From assembly GCA_963966185.1 (NCBI GenBank), contig CAWZYM010000396.1, forward strand, positions 248,001 through 312,000: a stretch of DNA of 64,000 nt, in the 5' to 3' direction. A program made the translations under genes and the position numbers. Numbering within the stretch: the first letter of the stretch is position 1; each line of letters starts with the position of its first letter. Under the pieces are notes generated by a model. That model was given only the letters and a program-made list of their open reading frames with translations, was not told where the DNA came from and did no database searches. Positions 33,346 through 45,864 of the stretch are shown one piece after another. The DNA comes from Rhabditoides inermis (lineage: Eukaryota > Nematoda > Chromadorea > Rhabditida > Rhabditidae).

Positions 33346-35510
33346 ATGGGCGCGTGTTCGTCTTTGTTGGATAAGGACGATGCGTCTGCGTGCGACAAGG
33401 AGTCGCTCGCCATATCCGATCAGATCGATCGCGATATCGTCGAGGAGAAGAAGCGCAACGAGAGCGTCATGAAACTACTCCTGCTAGGTTATATCTGAGA
33501 TCAACTTCATCTCTCAACTGTTTCTCATTTAGGTCCTGGAGAGTCGGGAAAATCAACGCTTATCAAACAACTGCGGTGAGGCTACTGTCAGTTTCGCATA
33601 ATTATCATAGCTTTTTTTCAGAATTATCCACCTCAATGGCTTTTCTGATCTGGAGATGCTGAGTCGACGAGGTTTGTAGTTGCGTGTCAGAGGGGCACAA
33701 GTCAGAAGTCGCCTCACTTGTCGCTCCAACAATCCTCATACAAATATGGCATTGCAGGGGTGATCTTCTCGAATCTCGTGCAATCAATGTACATGCTTGT
33801 CTACGGGGTACAGCAGGTCGGGCTACACTACTCTCCGGAACGACAGGCAGGTCCCCCCTCTCTCTCTCTCTCCCTCTCTCCTTCTCTCTCTCTCTCCTTC
33901 TCTCTTTCTCTCTCTTTCTTTCTCTCTCTCGCTCTCTCTTGCTCGAGTGGCCAGCTGCAGTTGATAATCGAGTTATCGGGCGCCCGCTTCCTTGACGCCT
34001 GTTGCTATGAGAATGTGATGACGTGGTAGATGGGGCGAGTGAGTTGACACTCGAGCAGAAGACAAACAGCGCACAGTCTCCATCCCCGGCCAATCAACAT
34101 ACAACATACAACCATGCAACACACAATGATTTCATCATACACGAGCTCGCTACTACTAGATACAGTATTAGCCTTCGTAGATGGGAGTTGTTTTCAGAAT
34201 GACGCAGACTTGATCAACGACATCGTGGCTCGGAGGGAGGACGGGGAGCCGCCCTCGGAGGATGTGGCGAATGCACTCCGGAGACTGACGCAGGACCCAG
34301 TGTCGATAGATGCGATGGGCAGGAGGAGTGAATTCCAGATCAACGACAGCGCGCCATAGTCAGTCCCCACTCACTCTTTCTCTATTCACTCTTCACTGTC
34401 ACTTGCAGTTTCTTCGAGGCGATCGATCGCATCTGCGCTCCTGCCTTTGTCCCGACCGTGTTGGATATACTTATGTCCAGGGTAATATTATCTAGTCTTG
34501 CTTGTTCTCACCTCTCTTTCAGGTGCCCACTTCCGGTGTTCACGAGATCAAGTTCACCTATAGAAAAGTCGAGTTCCGGTGAGAGCATTGCGTGTTGCTT
34601 TTCTATTCCTTTTCTTTCGTTTTTATACGTGGGCGAGCAAATGTCGAATGATGCAGCGATGCGTATTTTTCGTGATGAATAAGCCCAATTAGTGTGTGCT
34701 CGGGGGGATGGAGAGTGTTTCGTTCGCGTTGACGAGGGACCAAACAATTGCAGTATATTCGACGTGGGCGGTCAGAAGAGCGAACGACGCAAGTGGATTC
34801 ATTGCTTCGATGACGTCAACGCAATTATTTTTGTAGCAGCCATTTCCGAATATGATCAAGCGTTGCGAGAAGATGGGAAAACGGTGAGTCAGGGTTTTGT
34901 TTTTGATAACTGTTATTTCTCTTATCGATAAAATTCCAGAATCGTATGATAGACGCGCTTGCTTTGTTTTCTAAAATTGTTAATCACTCGTATTTTAAAA
35001 AGTCGCAGGTTAGTTGTTATCATTACATATCTGATTGTTTACATTTGATCATTTAGGTGATATTGTTCATGAACAAAAAGGACTTGTTTGCCGAGAAAAT
35101 CAAGGAGAAGCCGTTGACTGTACTGTTCAAGCGATATAAAGGTAATGTAGACAAGATAATGTTGTACGAAATAGCGTAAACATTATTATGGTGTCAGGTA
35201 CGCAAGATTACGACAGCTGTACTGCCTATCTACAAAGGTGTTTCGAAAAGTTAAAGGTAAGAAAGGAAGAGTAAAGTATAATTTCAATCAAAAATACATG
35301 TATATTATATAGAAAGATGACGAGAAAATGTTATACGCCCATTTTACATGCGCCACAGACACCAATCAGGTCAGATTATTTCATATGTATAATACTATTA
35401 TGTGTATAATACTGTATAATACTATTATGTCTGTTTAGGTGCAACTAGTGTTGAACAGCACGACTGATATGATTATAGCGGAGAACTTTAAGCAGACCGG
35501 AATCATGTGA
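33346..35510 (+). CDS. Heterotrimeric G-protein alpha subunit, divergent GPA type
   Basis: Membrane GTPase coupling receptors to effectors. Exons begin 33346-33487, 33533-33575, 33622-33671, 33758-33846 and 34197 to about 34359, and continue to a stop at 35508. It starts MGACSS: Gly2 is a myristoylation site and Cys4 a palmitoylation site. The P-loop is GPGESGKST (usual GAGESGKS). Switch I keeps Arg and Thr in SRVPTSG, switch II is [12 protein letters not shown], and NKKD and TCATDT bind guanine. Intron 4 begins with GC at 33847, after an ERQ/NDAD junction that aligns with the family. The C-terminus KQTGIM has no pertussis-type cysteine. It does not look like Gs, Go, Gq or G12, but like the nematode chemosensory GPA group; the exact orthologue is unknown. 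Confidence 0.92.
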
Positions 35511-35902
35511 CCCCTCTCTCTCTCTCTCTCTCTCTCTCTTTCCTCCTCTATTTCGACTATCGCCTCTCTCACGGTTCCCCGTTGCTCAATCAACATGTCA
35601 TACTGTACTGTCTATTGGTTACACACTCTCACACATAAACACTTTTATAAGAAACACGTGCGTGGTGGGCAGTCTGAGATGGCAACATCTGGAGTGAGTG
35701 AGTAGGGAGTGAGTGAGTGAGAGTGAGAGTGAGTGTTTCTGTTGTGGGGTGATTGTGGCGCGATGCGGCGGCTTCTTTTGCCGAGCCCAGATCGAGGCCA
35801 CATAAATCAGTGGAGCTGTGTGGTGTGTAATAGAGGGACAGACGATCGAACGCCCCTCTCCGCCCTGCCCGGAGTGTGCCCATCATCCATTGTCCATCCA
35901 CC
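35511..35902. other. Intergenic region
   Basis: About 390 bases between the G-alpha stop and the ML-domain start. A (CT)n tract lies at 35516-35539. Nothing else was recognised. Confidence 0.4.
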
Positions 35903-36636
35903 ATGCGTCTCCTCCTCGTCCTCCTCCTCGCCACAGCAGTCGTCGCCGACTTCCAGTCCATCAAGTACAAGAACTGCAGTCAGTCTCTCACTTGCATGGC
36001 CTTTGTGTAAGCGTATTGATTGAGAGTCGAAGCTGACGGTGAAGGACGTGCAGATCGACGGATGCGATGTGCAGAAGATTGACGGCAAGGAGGTGATCGC
36101 ACCCTTCTCATTCCCCCACTCACACTCTGTTCAGGTGTGCGTCTTCAAGGCTGGCACTTCCCCCCAGATGCGCATCCAATTCGAAAACAGTTCGTGGCTT
36201 TCACATTGATTCCCAGATGTTGATCATCACTCGAATACCACGTTTTTTTTCAGCCGCCGACGGAATCGACAAGATGGTGATGAGTGTGAAGGCAAAGGTC
36301 AACGACGCTCTTCTCAAGGTGGGGAAAGAGAAAGAGGAATGGGATAGGGGAGAAGGAAGGAAGGGAGAGATGGGAGTGATCTGTGCAGTTCCCCACCTCG
36401 AACGACGATGCGTGTGAGTTCGGAGGTCTGTCGTGCCCGCTGGCTAAGGGAGAGCACACCTACACACAGGCCATCGACATTCTCGCCGGATATCCCAAGG
36501 TAGCCACACGCACTCTCACCATTCATCACCCATGATTGCAGGACACGACCATCCAGATCAACTGGATGCTCAACCGCGGAGGGGACGAGGCGGCCCGCGA
36601 TGTCTGCATCGTCTTCCTCGGAAGGATCACCCAGTG
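35903..36636 (+). CDS. Secreted ML-domain (NPC2/MD-2-like) lipid-binding protein
   Basis: ML proteins bind sterols or other lipids in a beta-sandwich pocket and act outside the cell or in lysosomes. The signal peptide MRLLLVLLLATAVVA is followed by DFQSIKYKNC, SKLTVKDVQIDGC, VCVFKAGTSPQMRI and CPLAKGEHTYTQAID, and the protein ends WMLNRGGDEAARDVCIVFLG. The six-cysteine ML pattern is present. A 42-base segment (36093-36134) has GT...TTCAG ends and removing it gives the standard ML spacing; it is in frame without stops, so retention is also possible. AATAAA lies at 36661-36666. Lipid ligand unknown. With the sterol reductase, this is the second possible sterol-related gene in the window; no functional link is shown. 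Confidence 0.88.
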
Positions 36637-37123
36637 ATTCACCAACCATTGCAACGCACTAATAAATATCTTTTCAAATCGAGCGACTGCAGTTGTTGAA
36701 TGAGACCCCTGGCTTTGTTTTGTTCCATGGACCGATAGTTTTTTCTACTCGGTTTCTGTTCTGCATGCTCGTTAGAGTGGCTGCGATGTTCTCATTTTTC
36801 ATCCAATCGACATGACGCTTGTTGATTTTGATGAATGTGTGTTGTGGGAGGGAATGGTGTTTTGATTGGGTCACTCGACATCTGTTCGAACTGCGTGTAC
36901 TTGCATCTACAACATTCGCCCAGACAGGCGCCGATTACCTTCACGTCCTTCAATCTACTCTTGTCACCTGTTTGCAATCAGCCACGATTGCAATTCGGAC
37001 TCCCTCGCTTTTCCCGTCCGATTTTCGATATGTTACTTGTGTTGAAACATATGTGTGTGCACTTCTGGCACTTCTCGTGGCCGTAGTGGAATGTGGGAGC
37101 GCAGTAGTATGTGTCGCGTGAAT

Positions 37124-37178
<55 letters not shown>

Positions 37179-38717
37179 ATTTGTCATGCTATCACCCGGG
37201 TGGAGGGGCGGGAGAGGGGCGTCCGACATTGTCGACCCTGCATCTATGTGAGAGACAACTGTCGAGTGCGAGGGAGAGGGGCGCGAGGCAGCGTGGCCGG
37301 GCGAGAGCCGCAGACAGTGTGACATCGAAACGGCTCGGCATTCTCACAATTTGACATTGATTCGTTTTCATTGCTCCGTGATCGGGATGTGATTGAGTGC
37401 GGAAGTGGGATGAGAGCCCATCATCCTTCACACCAGCGCCTCCTCGTTGCTGCTGCCCTCTGGCACCTCACGCATTTTTTTGTGATCAAGGCGACCCGTG
37501 TCCTAGGCTTAGTCGAATCAAATGTGTCGCATCTCTCACACTCATCCTCGCTGTAATCTTTTATCTCGGCCCTCCCACCCAACCGACAAGCTGTTCACTT
37601 TTTCGCCGTCTTGCCGTCTATTCGCAACTGTGCATGTCTTCTGCAGATGACAGCGCCTGATAACCACCATTTTGTGTGCGCCATTCAAAATATCGCGAAA
37701 ATGTTTATTGTTTTGTCGGGGCCGAGAGAGCGGGCAGCAGTGCAGAGCAGGAGCAGAATTGAATTATGCTTTTACCCCCTATTTCCATTTTCATATTTCA
37801 CTTCTCGCTGTCGTCATTCACTCGCCGCAATTACAGTTCTTCCCCTCTGAGTTGCGAATGTCGACGTTAAAACAATTGAATCTCATGTCTGATGAGTGAC
37901 GTGGTGGAAGAGTCGTAGCGAGAGACAGACGACTGCCGCCGTGCGTCTGCCCACATTTCGCCGTCGTTATTATGCGATGATGCGTGTGTTGTGTGTGAGA
38001 AGAGAAGAGGAGAGGGGGAGAGGAGACGTGGGCCTTATGACTGCGACGGGCGCGGCAATTCGCCCCGCCACCCCTGCATTGTCGCCGTGGGAAGGAAGGA
38101 AGGCGTCGTCGAGTCGGCTTGCTTGTCCATCCTCATTCCATCCCCTCCCCTCTTATCATCTCAAGACGACTCGACAGCATGATGAGACCGCAGCGCCCAC
38201 AATCCACCCCTCACCCTCTCCTTTCCACAAATGACTGCTGTATGTATGTACCTGTATTGCATGGGTGTCATCAACGCGTATCGTGAAACCATCAGTCGCA
38301 CTCCTGTCTCTCCTCTCCTGTCTCATAGATGCTGCAGATAATCGAATCGAGAAAAGTAGGTAATTGGAGTTTAGTTTGTTACATCGATTATATTCATTAA
38401 CGGTGAGACTACACGATTTATTGGATCGTGACTCTCTCTCTTCTCATTTTGAAGATTGTTTCGTTGTATGAGCTAGAGAAGGGGAGATGCATGTCAGTTG
38501 GCTGATATGCAGGTGCTTTTTGTACTGCAGCAGCCGGCCTGAAATGGGTTTGACGCGAGTCTCCGACCAAGGCAGACAGCATATCGAATCGAGTGTGTTT
38601 GTCTTTCGCTCCCATTCTTCTGCTACAATCACATCATTTTTTTATTCTCTGGTTGTAGTTGTTTTATTTATTCATCTCGCTTTTGTTTCTCGACGCGCGC
38701 GTAGTGTTTTGTGGTGT
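36637..38717. other. Intergenic region with a (GA)n tract
   Basis: About 2.1 kb upstream of the B56 gene. A (GA)n tract lies at about 37119-37175. Open frames here have no recognisable domain or splice pattern. Confidence 0.4.
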
Positions 38718-41700
38718 ATGGATGCGTGTTTTCAGATATCCTCCCATATCTCACGCCAAGCTGCCACACTGTTCGCCGGTGCCACTTCCACGCTTCGCAA
38801 TCGGGTGTGTACACGTTTTTCGTTTTTATTTTGTATACAATAATTGTGGCGATGAATTCGATTATTTTTCAGGTAGTCGCGTCGTCGACTATGCTCAAAG
38901 GAAAGAAGAAAGACAAGGAGAAGGTTTGTGTTGTATTTCTGTTTTTTAAATGTTATAAATATCAGTTTGTTAGAGGTACTGTATTATTGTTATCCTACAG
39001 TTTGAACTGTAAAATAGTTCAACGTGATTCCACATCATCACAAACTAGCAACAATACGTCTTTAATTATTGCAATGTAATGTATGGGTCGTAAATTGTAC
39101 ATTGTTGAAACTTGAACTTGTAACGTTATAGTCACCATTGATGTTCAGGATGCTAATGGAAACGGCGGTAAGGAGGTGAAGGGCGGTAGCGGCGAGCAGA
39201 CGAAGAAGGATAAGCGCGACGACGCCACCTTCCCCGCTACTCCCGCCGACGCACCCAACAGAACCATACCCACCATTCAGGTAAGCACCACGTAATAGTT
39301 TTCATGCTACATGTTATATTACTCGTATATGTAGACGGACGACGTTGATGGGGTAGCGAACGACGCGGTGCAATGTGGTGTGGACATTGCCCTTCCCGAA
39401 GATGCGCCTCCCCCCACTGCCCTCAAGAAGCCCAACTACGGAGGAGGTACGTGCTGAAGTCATTGTTATTTATTCGCGCGTTTCACAAACACTCGTATTT
39501 GCATATTGAATTTGCGTGATTGAAAATATATTTGTCATTGATGATGGTGGGATGGTGTCATTGTAGGTCCGGCGATCCCGCGGCGCGATCGGGAGAGACG
39601 TCAGTCGAGCAGCATGTTTAGCGTCTCCCACAACAGAGAGCTCGTCAAGCTGCCCAATATCAAGGGTACGTTCATTTCGTCCATGTTCAATCAGTACATT
39701 TATGTTGCTCTGATCACGTGTGGAATTTACTGATCTCTTCCCGCTATAATTCTTATCTTATCGAACGCCCAAAGTTGTTATGAGAAGATTGAGGCGATTG
39801 TGGTGTTAGCGCGTGTTGGACGCTTTTTGTTGTGGTTTGTGAGAAACGAACGAAGAGGTAGAGGGATGTCTTGCCGTCTCTCCTCTCTCCTCTTTCCCGT
39901 CACACAATGAATGTGCGAGTGCGAGTGATGGATCCTTTCATAACTCGAGCGTGACTCGTCGCTCTCTCGCCTGCTCTCTGTCTCGCGGGCCTTGCCTGTC
40001 CTGTCCTGCCTGCTTGCCCGCCATCCCCTCACGTTGTTACAACCAGGGTGATGTAAGCGCTGGGATAGACACACGATGCAAGAGACAAGCTGGATGAGTG
40101 GTGTGGGATGCGGGTCGAGCGAGCGTCTGATTCACTTGTGCGTGCTAATTGACTCAGTCAGTGTGTGCGGCCGCGTCTTCAAACCATGTTCCTCCTCCTC
40201 TTCCGCCACACTCCACGCTCTCCCTTCTCTCGTCCCTCTCTATTCTCTGTCTTGATTGTGTGGCATGTGGAGTATCCGGCAACAATAAATGTGCATAGGA
40301 AATAAATATGAAGTGGGACGAGTTATGAAGTGTGAAGGCTAGTACCGCCAAGGGAATTTCGAAAACAACTGCAATTTGAAGTAACATTGCTGGGTATAAG
40401 TTGATTGTGTGTTGTTGCAGATGCTGATCCGTCGGAGCGGGAAGAGCTGTTTGTGCAGAAGCTGCGGCAGTGCTGCGTCGTGTTCGACTTTGCTCAAGAC
40501 CCTCTCTCCGATCTCAAGTTCAAGGAGGTATGCTGTTTGCTTCACTAATTACTACTTTCTTTGTGAATATTGTCTGTTATGCACGTTTGTGGTTTATTTA
40601 ATTGTGTTTGTAGGTGAAGCGTGCGGCGCTGAATGAGATGATTGACTACGTGACGACGAACCGCGGCGTGCTGTCCGAGCCCATCTACCCGGAGATGGTG
40701 CACATGGTCAGCTCCCTGCTCTCCCCATTCCTCCTCCACCTCTCACCGCCGTGTTCAGTTCGAGGCGAACTTGTTCCGCGTGCTGTCCCCTCCGTCGAAC
40801 CCGGTGGGCGCCGAGTTCGACCCGGACGAAGACGAGCCGACGCTCGAGGCCGCCTGGCCCCATCTCCAGCTCGTCTACGAGCTCTTCCTCCGCATCCTCG
40901 AGTCGCCCGACTTCCAGGCCAACCACGCCAAGCATCACATCACTCACAAATTCCTCACTAGGGTATGTGTCTCATCGTTTCATTTCTATTTTATTGACCT
41001 CCTTTCAGTTACTCGATATCATGGACTCGGAGGATCCCCGCGAGCGCGACTTCCTCAAAACCACTCTCCACAGGTGTGTTTGTTTATACATTGTTTAATT
41101 ACTTCGGTGTTTAACATATATGTATAGGATCTACGGCAAGTTTCTCAGTCACCGTGCCTTCATCCGCAAGCAGATGAACAACATCTTCTACTCGTTCATC
41201 TACGAGACTGAGAGGTACGTGTTATTAATTGTTTTTTCACCCTTTTCAGCAATTATGTTATTGCTATCACGCATCTTTTTAGGCACAACGGTATTGCGGA
41301 GATGTTGGAGATTCTGGGCTCTATTATCAATGGGTTCGCGGTGCCGCTCAAGGAGGAGCACAAGACGTTCCTGCTGCGCGTCCTCCTTCCCCTCCACAAG
41401 GCAAGACAATCCCCCCTCCTATCCCTTGCTCATCTTGTTGTTTGAGGTGAAGTCTCTATCGGTGTACCACCCGCAGCTTGCCTACTGTGTCGTGCAGTTC
41501 CTGGAGAAGGACCCCACTCTCACCGAGCCGCTCATCCACGGCCTTCTCAAGTTCTGGCCCAAGATCCACAGCCCCAAAGAGGTATGTGCATCCGCTGTTT
41601 TCATCACATTTTCGAGTGAATTACCGCGTTGATTGTAGGTGATGTTCCTGAACGAGCTGGAGGAGGTGTTGGATGTGATCGAGCCGGCCGAGTTCCAGAA

Positions 41701-42545
41701 GGTGATGAAGCCCATGTTCACCCAGCTCGCCCGATGCGTCTCCAGCCCCCACTTCCAGGTGTGTAGTCTCATAGCCGCGTCCCCTCCTCCTTTCCTTCTC
41801 TCACCCTACACGCCTTGCAGGTGGCCGAGCGGGCGTTGTACTACTGGAACAACGACTATGTGATGCAGTTGATTGGGGAGAATGCGAGCGTCATCCTGCC
41901 CATCATGTTCCCCGCCCTCTACAAGAACAGCAAGAGCCACTGGAACAAGACGATCCACGGCCTCATCTACAACGCGCTCAAGCTGCTCATGGAGATCAAC
42001 CAGAAGCTGTTCGACGAGTGCACACAGAACTTCAACAAGGTATTCATATACTCTTCTAATTATGTTGTTTATCCTACCGTATACCAAACGATTGAACAAC
42101 AATACTTTTTTCTTTTTCTCACAAAAAGAATGAAACTTTCGTGAATCATCTAAATAATATTTGTTAGGGTGTGGATTGTATGTGATGTGTATTGTTTTAG
42201 GAGCGCGAGAGGGAGCGGGAGCGGGTGCAGGAGAAGGAGCGTCGGTGGGAGCGGGTGGAGGCGAACGCGCGACGCAACCCGCAGTGGGCGTCGATGCGGG
42301 ACGTGTTCGCGGACGAGCACACTGTGCTGTCGGGGGAGGCGATGGCGAGGCTGGCCCTGGAGGAGGTGCAGCCACTGGACAAGCAGCAGCTGCTGGAGGG
42401 AGGCGGGCGCGCCGTCGCCGAGCCCGCCGGCTTCGTGGAGAAGAGGACGGAGATGCCGCCCGACGAGCTCACCACACGCGCCCTCGAGCAGCACAAGAGA
42501 CACGACCCCTACCTCAAGACGCTGCGCACCGAGAACGACGAGTAG
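38718..42545 (+). CDS. PP2A regulatory subunit B56 (PPTR family)
   Basis: Targets protein phosphatase 2A to substrates bearing LxxIxE motifs. The HEAT-like B56 core runs from about 40421 to 42050 ([81 protein letters not shown]). A long final exon (42201-42545) is rich in Glu/Arg and then Asp/Glu. Upstream, exons 38718-38804, 38873-38923 and 39149-39281 encode a basic, polar N-terminus ([11 protein letters not shown]). They agree in phase, so either ATG 38718 or the internal ATG at 38891 can start. The intron at 41401-41446 has a GC donor. Which nematode pptr paralogue this is was not resolved. Confidence 0.95.
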
Positions 42546-43665
42546 CCCCGTGTCATGTCCCCTCCTTCCCCCTCCACTGGTCCGCCCCCTCTGCTCCTTC
42601 GTCATTCCACCCATGCTAGATCTGTCTGTCTATGCATTGATTCCCCCCTCCACTCCTGTCCACCCCACATATGACTCACTCAACATGACTGACAATTCGC
42701 GTGCATTTTATGTGTCGTGTACATACTTTCTCGGATCTTCACTCACTATTTGGAATATTTTACGTCGTACTCGATTTTATCTATAGATTGTGGAAATTGA
42801 ACCAGAGGATAAACGATTTTATTACAATGCTCTGTACATGACTAACTGAGAAGTATACCTGAATAGTCTATCACGATTTCCACCGATCCTTTGAGGGTGA
42901 CAGTGGAAAATGAGCGTTCTCGAATTCTTTTGTCAACTCGAGACATCACATTCCTATAATTGTCAAAGATGCACTCCCAGTTCAATACAGAAGACGAGCA
43001 AAATACACAAACAAAATATTTAAATCACGTTTGGCAATACACTGTGTTTAGACGGCAATGCAAATCCAGTGGTCGCTGCCGCTTCTTACAAGTCTCGCTT
43101 TTTATCTGTTTAGTGTTTTGAAAAGCCTTTCTTATTCTTCTTCTTCCTGAATTTCTCCTGACTGGCGTATGTATGGGAAAAGATAAAAAAAACAGAAAAA
43201 GAGGCGGGTGGCTCCTTTGTAACCAACCTTCTTCGCGGAGGGTGGCACTGGGATAGTGGGGATGAGGACTGCCCTCTCCGCCTCTGCGCCAGACTTTAGT
43301 ACAGTATGGTGAGGGAAGGGAACTAACGAGAGCACTCATGCGAGAAAAAAAACATCTTTTTGTCTTTCAATCAGCATGTGATTATGATCTCATCTGTGTT
43401 TCTTCTTGAGAATTCCAGCCGATAAAAAGACGCAGTTTTGATCAGGATATCACCCAGGAACAATGTAGAAGTACTCTTAGAATCAAATTTTAGTTATTTA
43501 GTTGCAATTTTTGCTTTGTTTAAGGCGATACGTCGTTGGATACGTTGTGAGATATACACCCTGCTGCACAATGGAGCGATTTTGCGAACCATATAAAGTG
43601 TACACTGATATGTTTTCTTTTCTATTATTTGTGAGTACGCATTTCAACCTTGATTTTTCGATAGA
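42546..43665. other. Intergenic region
   Basis: About 1.1 kb after the B56 stop. Mostly AT-rich with no recognisable gene. An atag acceptor at 43661-43664 directly precedes the next start codon. Confidence 0.4.
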
Positions 43666-44528
43666 ATGACATCGGACGAGCCGTGTTTCCTGCGTCAGCT
43701 TCCCCACACAGTGCAGTGGCATCTCTTCCAGTATCTCGGCACAGAGGTGAGCGTACGTACCTCACCCCACTCTCACTCAACCACCCCCATTCAGTGCCGC
43801 AACACGCTGCGCCTCGTGTCGCATGATATGCGCGATTTCGTCGACGACAACGACCGCAAGGTGTTCGCCGGAGAGGACCTACTGTCCATCACCTTTGTCG
43901 GAGTCAGTCAGCTGCGTCTCTCGTAGATAACGCTAAGGGCTTTCAGCTCGTTCGTCAATCCAACCAGATGCGATTGATGTTGTGGGTGTCGTTCGCGGGA
44001 CACCGCGTGGAGCTCACCATCCAGGTCGAATTCCGATCCGGAAACGGAGTGATCGGTGAGTGTCGATAGGGTAGATGTACGACATGTGTATGTAGCAGTA
44101 GCAGGCACACTGTCGAATATTCTCCAGCGGATCGGGAACAAGGCCACCGCCGTGTCTCTCGTCTACAACCCGCTATATGACGTGGTGAGCGAGTGGAAAT
44201 AGTGAGAGACGTGCATGAGTGAGAGTGTGTGCAGGGCGGGCTTTCCGGTTTCTTCCTCCTCCACGCGTCGCTCCTCTCCGAGCTGACTGTCCTCACACAC
44301 ATGCGCACTCTCTACATCTCCCGCATCAACATCGATAAGTGGGGTGAGTGCGAGTGAGAGTGAGAGTGAGTGAGAAGGAGTGAGTGCTTGCACGTGTCGT
44401 GGCCGGTGCTGTGTCAGGTGGGTCGTGTGTTGGTGGAGCACGAGCGCAGCTGTTTCTACACCCGCCCGTCGGACCTCTTCTGCCGACACTGCTTCCCCAA
44501 CGCCACTTGCGAGTACTTTTACATTTGA
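43666..44528 (+). CDS. F-box-like protein
   Basis: Nematodes have many F-box proteins that bring substrates to SCF ubiquitin ligases. The N-terminus fits a short F-box: FLRQLPHTVQWHLFQYLGTE, then RNTLRLVSHDMRDFV. Exons 43666-43746, 43795 to about 43900, about 43947-44054 and about 44111-44184 join in frame. A further exon encodes GGLSGFFLLHASLLSELTVL. The last part is uncertain: the plausible final frame (VLVEHERSCFYTRPSDLFC, stop at 44526-44528) does not match the phase of the preceding GTGAGT-rich junction (44340-44385). A short indel or misread repeat there is possible. No leucine-rich or FTH repeat was recognised. Confidence 0.6.
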
Positions 44529-45093
44529 AACCTCTATCACCCCTCTCAATTCCTCCAATCTCACAAATATTTCTGTATGAATTTGAACCTTTATTCCTCC
44601 AATTTCTACATATACTCTGCGCCAGAGCGATAGTTTTCGATCTACCTCGCTTGCAGTTCGAAATACGGTGCCATAACCGTCTGTCTCTCTTGTTTTGCGC
44701 GCTATTGCCGAGAGCTGACTCTCCGCCTTCCTCTGATCTACCCCACCGCGCGCAACTTATTGCGAGCATAGAACTAGTCCAGGGAATATTTAGTTCCGCC
44801 CTCACTCCACTCGGCCGTCCCGCATTTTAAAATTGCGCGCGCGCGAAAGTTTGAATGTGAATTTATTCGCGTGCGCTCGCATGTCTATCGATTTTTGCCG
44901 GCTCGCACTCTGTTCACTCTCTCTCTCTACTGGCGGCAACTGATTTGCCCACCCACTGTATACACGAGCTCACAATATTATATGTAACAAGAGAAAATTA
45001 ATCGATTTTATATATTATTACAATACTCTGTGAAGTACACGTCTATGAGAAAATACAAGTGATGTGAGTAAGAGTTGTGCGGTTGTGCCTTGA
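44529..45093. other. Intergenic region with a dispersed repeat
   Basis: Lies between convergent genes and holds repeat copy 2 (44644-44776). No gene was seen. Confidence 0.45.
44644..44776 (+). repeat. Dispersed repeat, copy 2
   Basis: Diverged copy of the element at 32126-32237, with the same block order and the same final ATAGAACTA. It carries an insertion of about 20 bases relative to copy 1. Confidence 0.6.
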
Positions 45094-45826
45094 TCAGAGC
45101 CGCGACTTTAGCTCTGCCTTTGCGACGCTCTCCAAGTGAACCTCGTCCGGTCCGTCCGCCAGTCGCAGCGAGCGAGCAGAGATGTAGAAGGAGGAGAGGG
45201 GCAGGTCGGCAGTGAGACCGCGCCCGCCCTGTGAGTGAGAGGGAGTGAGTGGATGGGAGAGGGAGGCCCACCTGCATCTGGATAGCCCTGTCGACCACGG
45301 CGCAGCACATCGAAGGGGCGACCACCTTGATCATGGCGATCTCAGCCGCCGCACCCTGCACGAGGTGAGAGGGGAATGGGGGAGTCTGCCCACCTTGGCC
45401 CCGACAGTGTCGATCATGTGGGCTGCCTTGAGGACGAGTAGGCGTGCCTGTTCCACCTCGATCCGACTGCGCGCAATGTCCTTGCGTATCGAGTCGAACT
45501 TGGAAAGCGGCTTTCCGAACGCGACGCGAGACACGACCTGAGTGGGGTGAGGTCAAGGGGAGAGGGAGGGGGGGGGGGTTGGGCGCTTACTCGCTGCTTC
45601 ATGATGTCGATGGAGCGCTCGGCGTGTCCGATGAGTCGCATCGCGTGGTGAATGCGGCCCGGGCCCAGACGACCTTGCGCGATCTCGAAGCCCCGACCCT
45701 CGCCCAGAATCACGTTCTCCACTGGCACACGCACGTTCGTGAACAGCAGCTCGCTGTGGCCTTCTGTAACGGAGAGGAGGGATTTCAAAGAAAGAGAGAG
45801 AGAGGGGAGGGAGGGAGGGAGGGAGG

Positions 45827-45864
<38 letters not shown>

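Noticed and set aside
44384..44830. Long Leu/Pro-rich open frame past the F-box-like gene
   Set aside because: It runs through the dispersed repeat and 3' flank without domain features; the frame ending at 44528 has better protein character.
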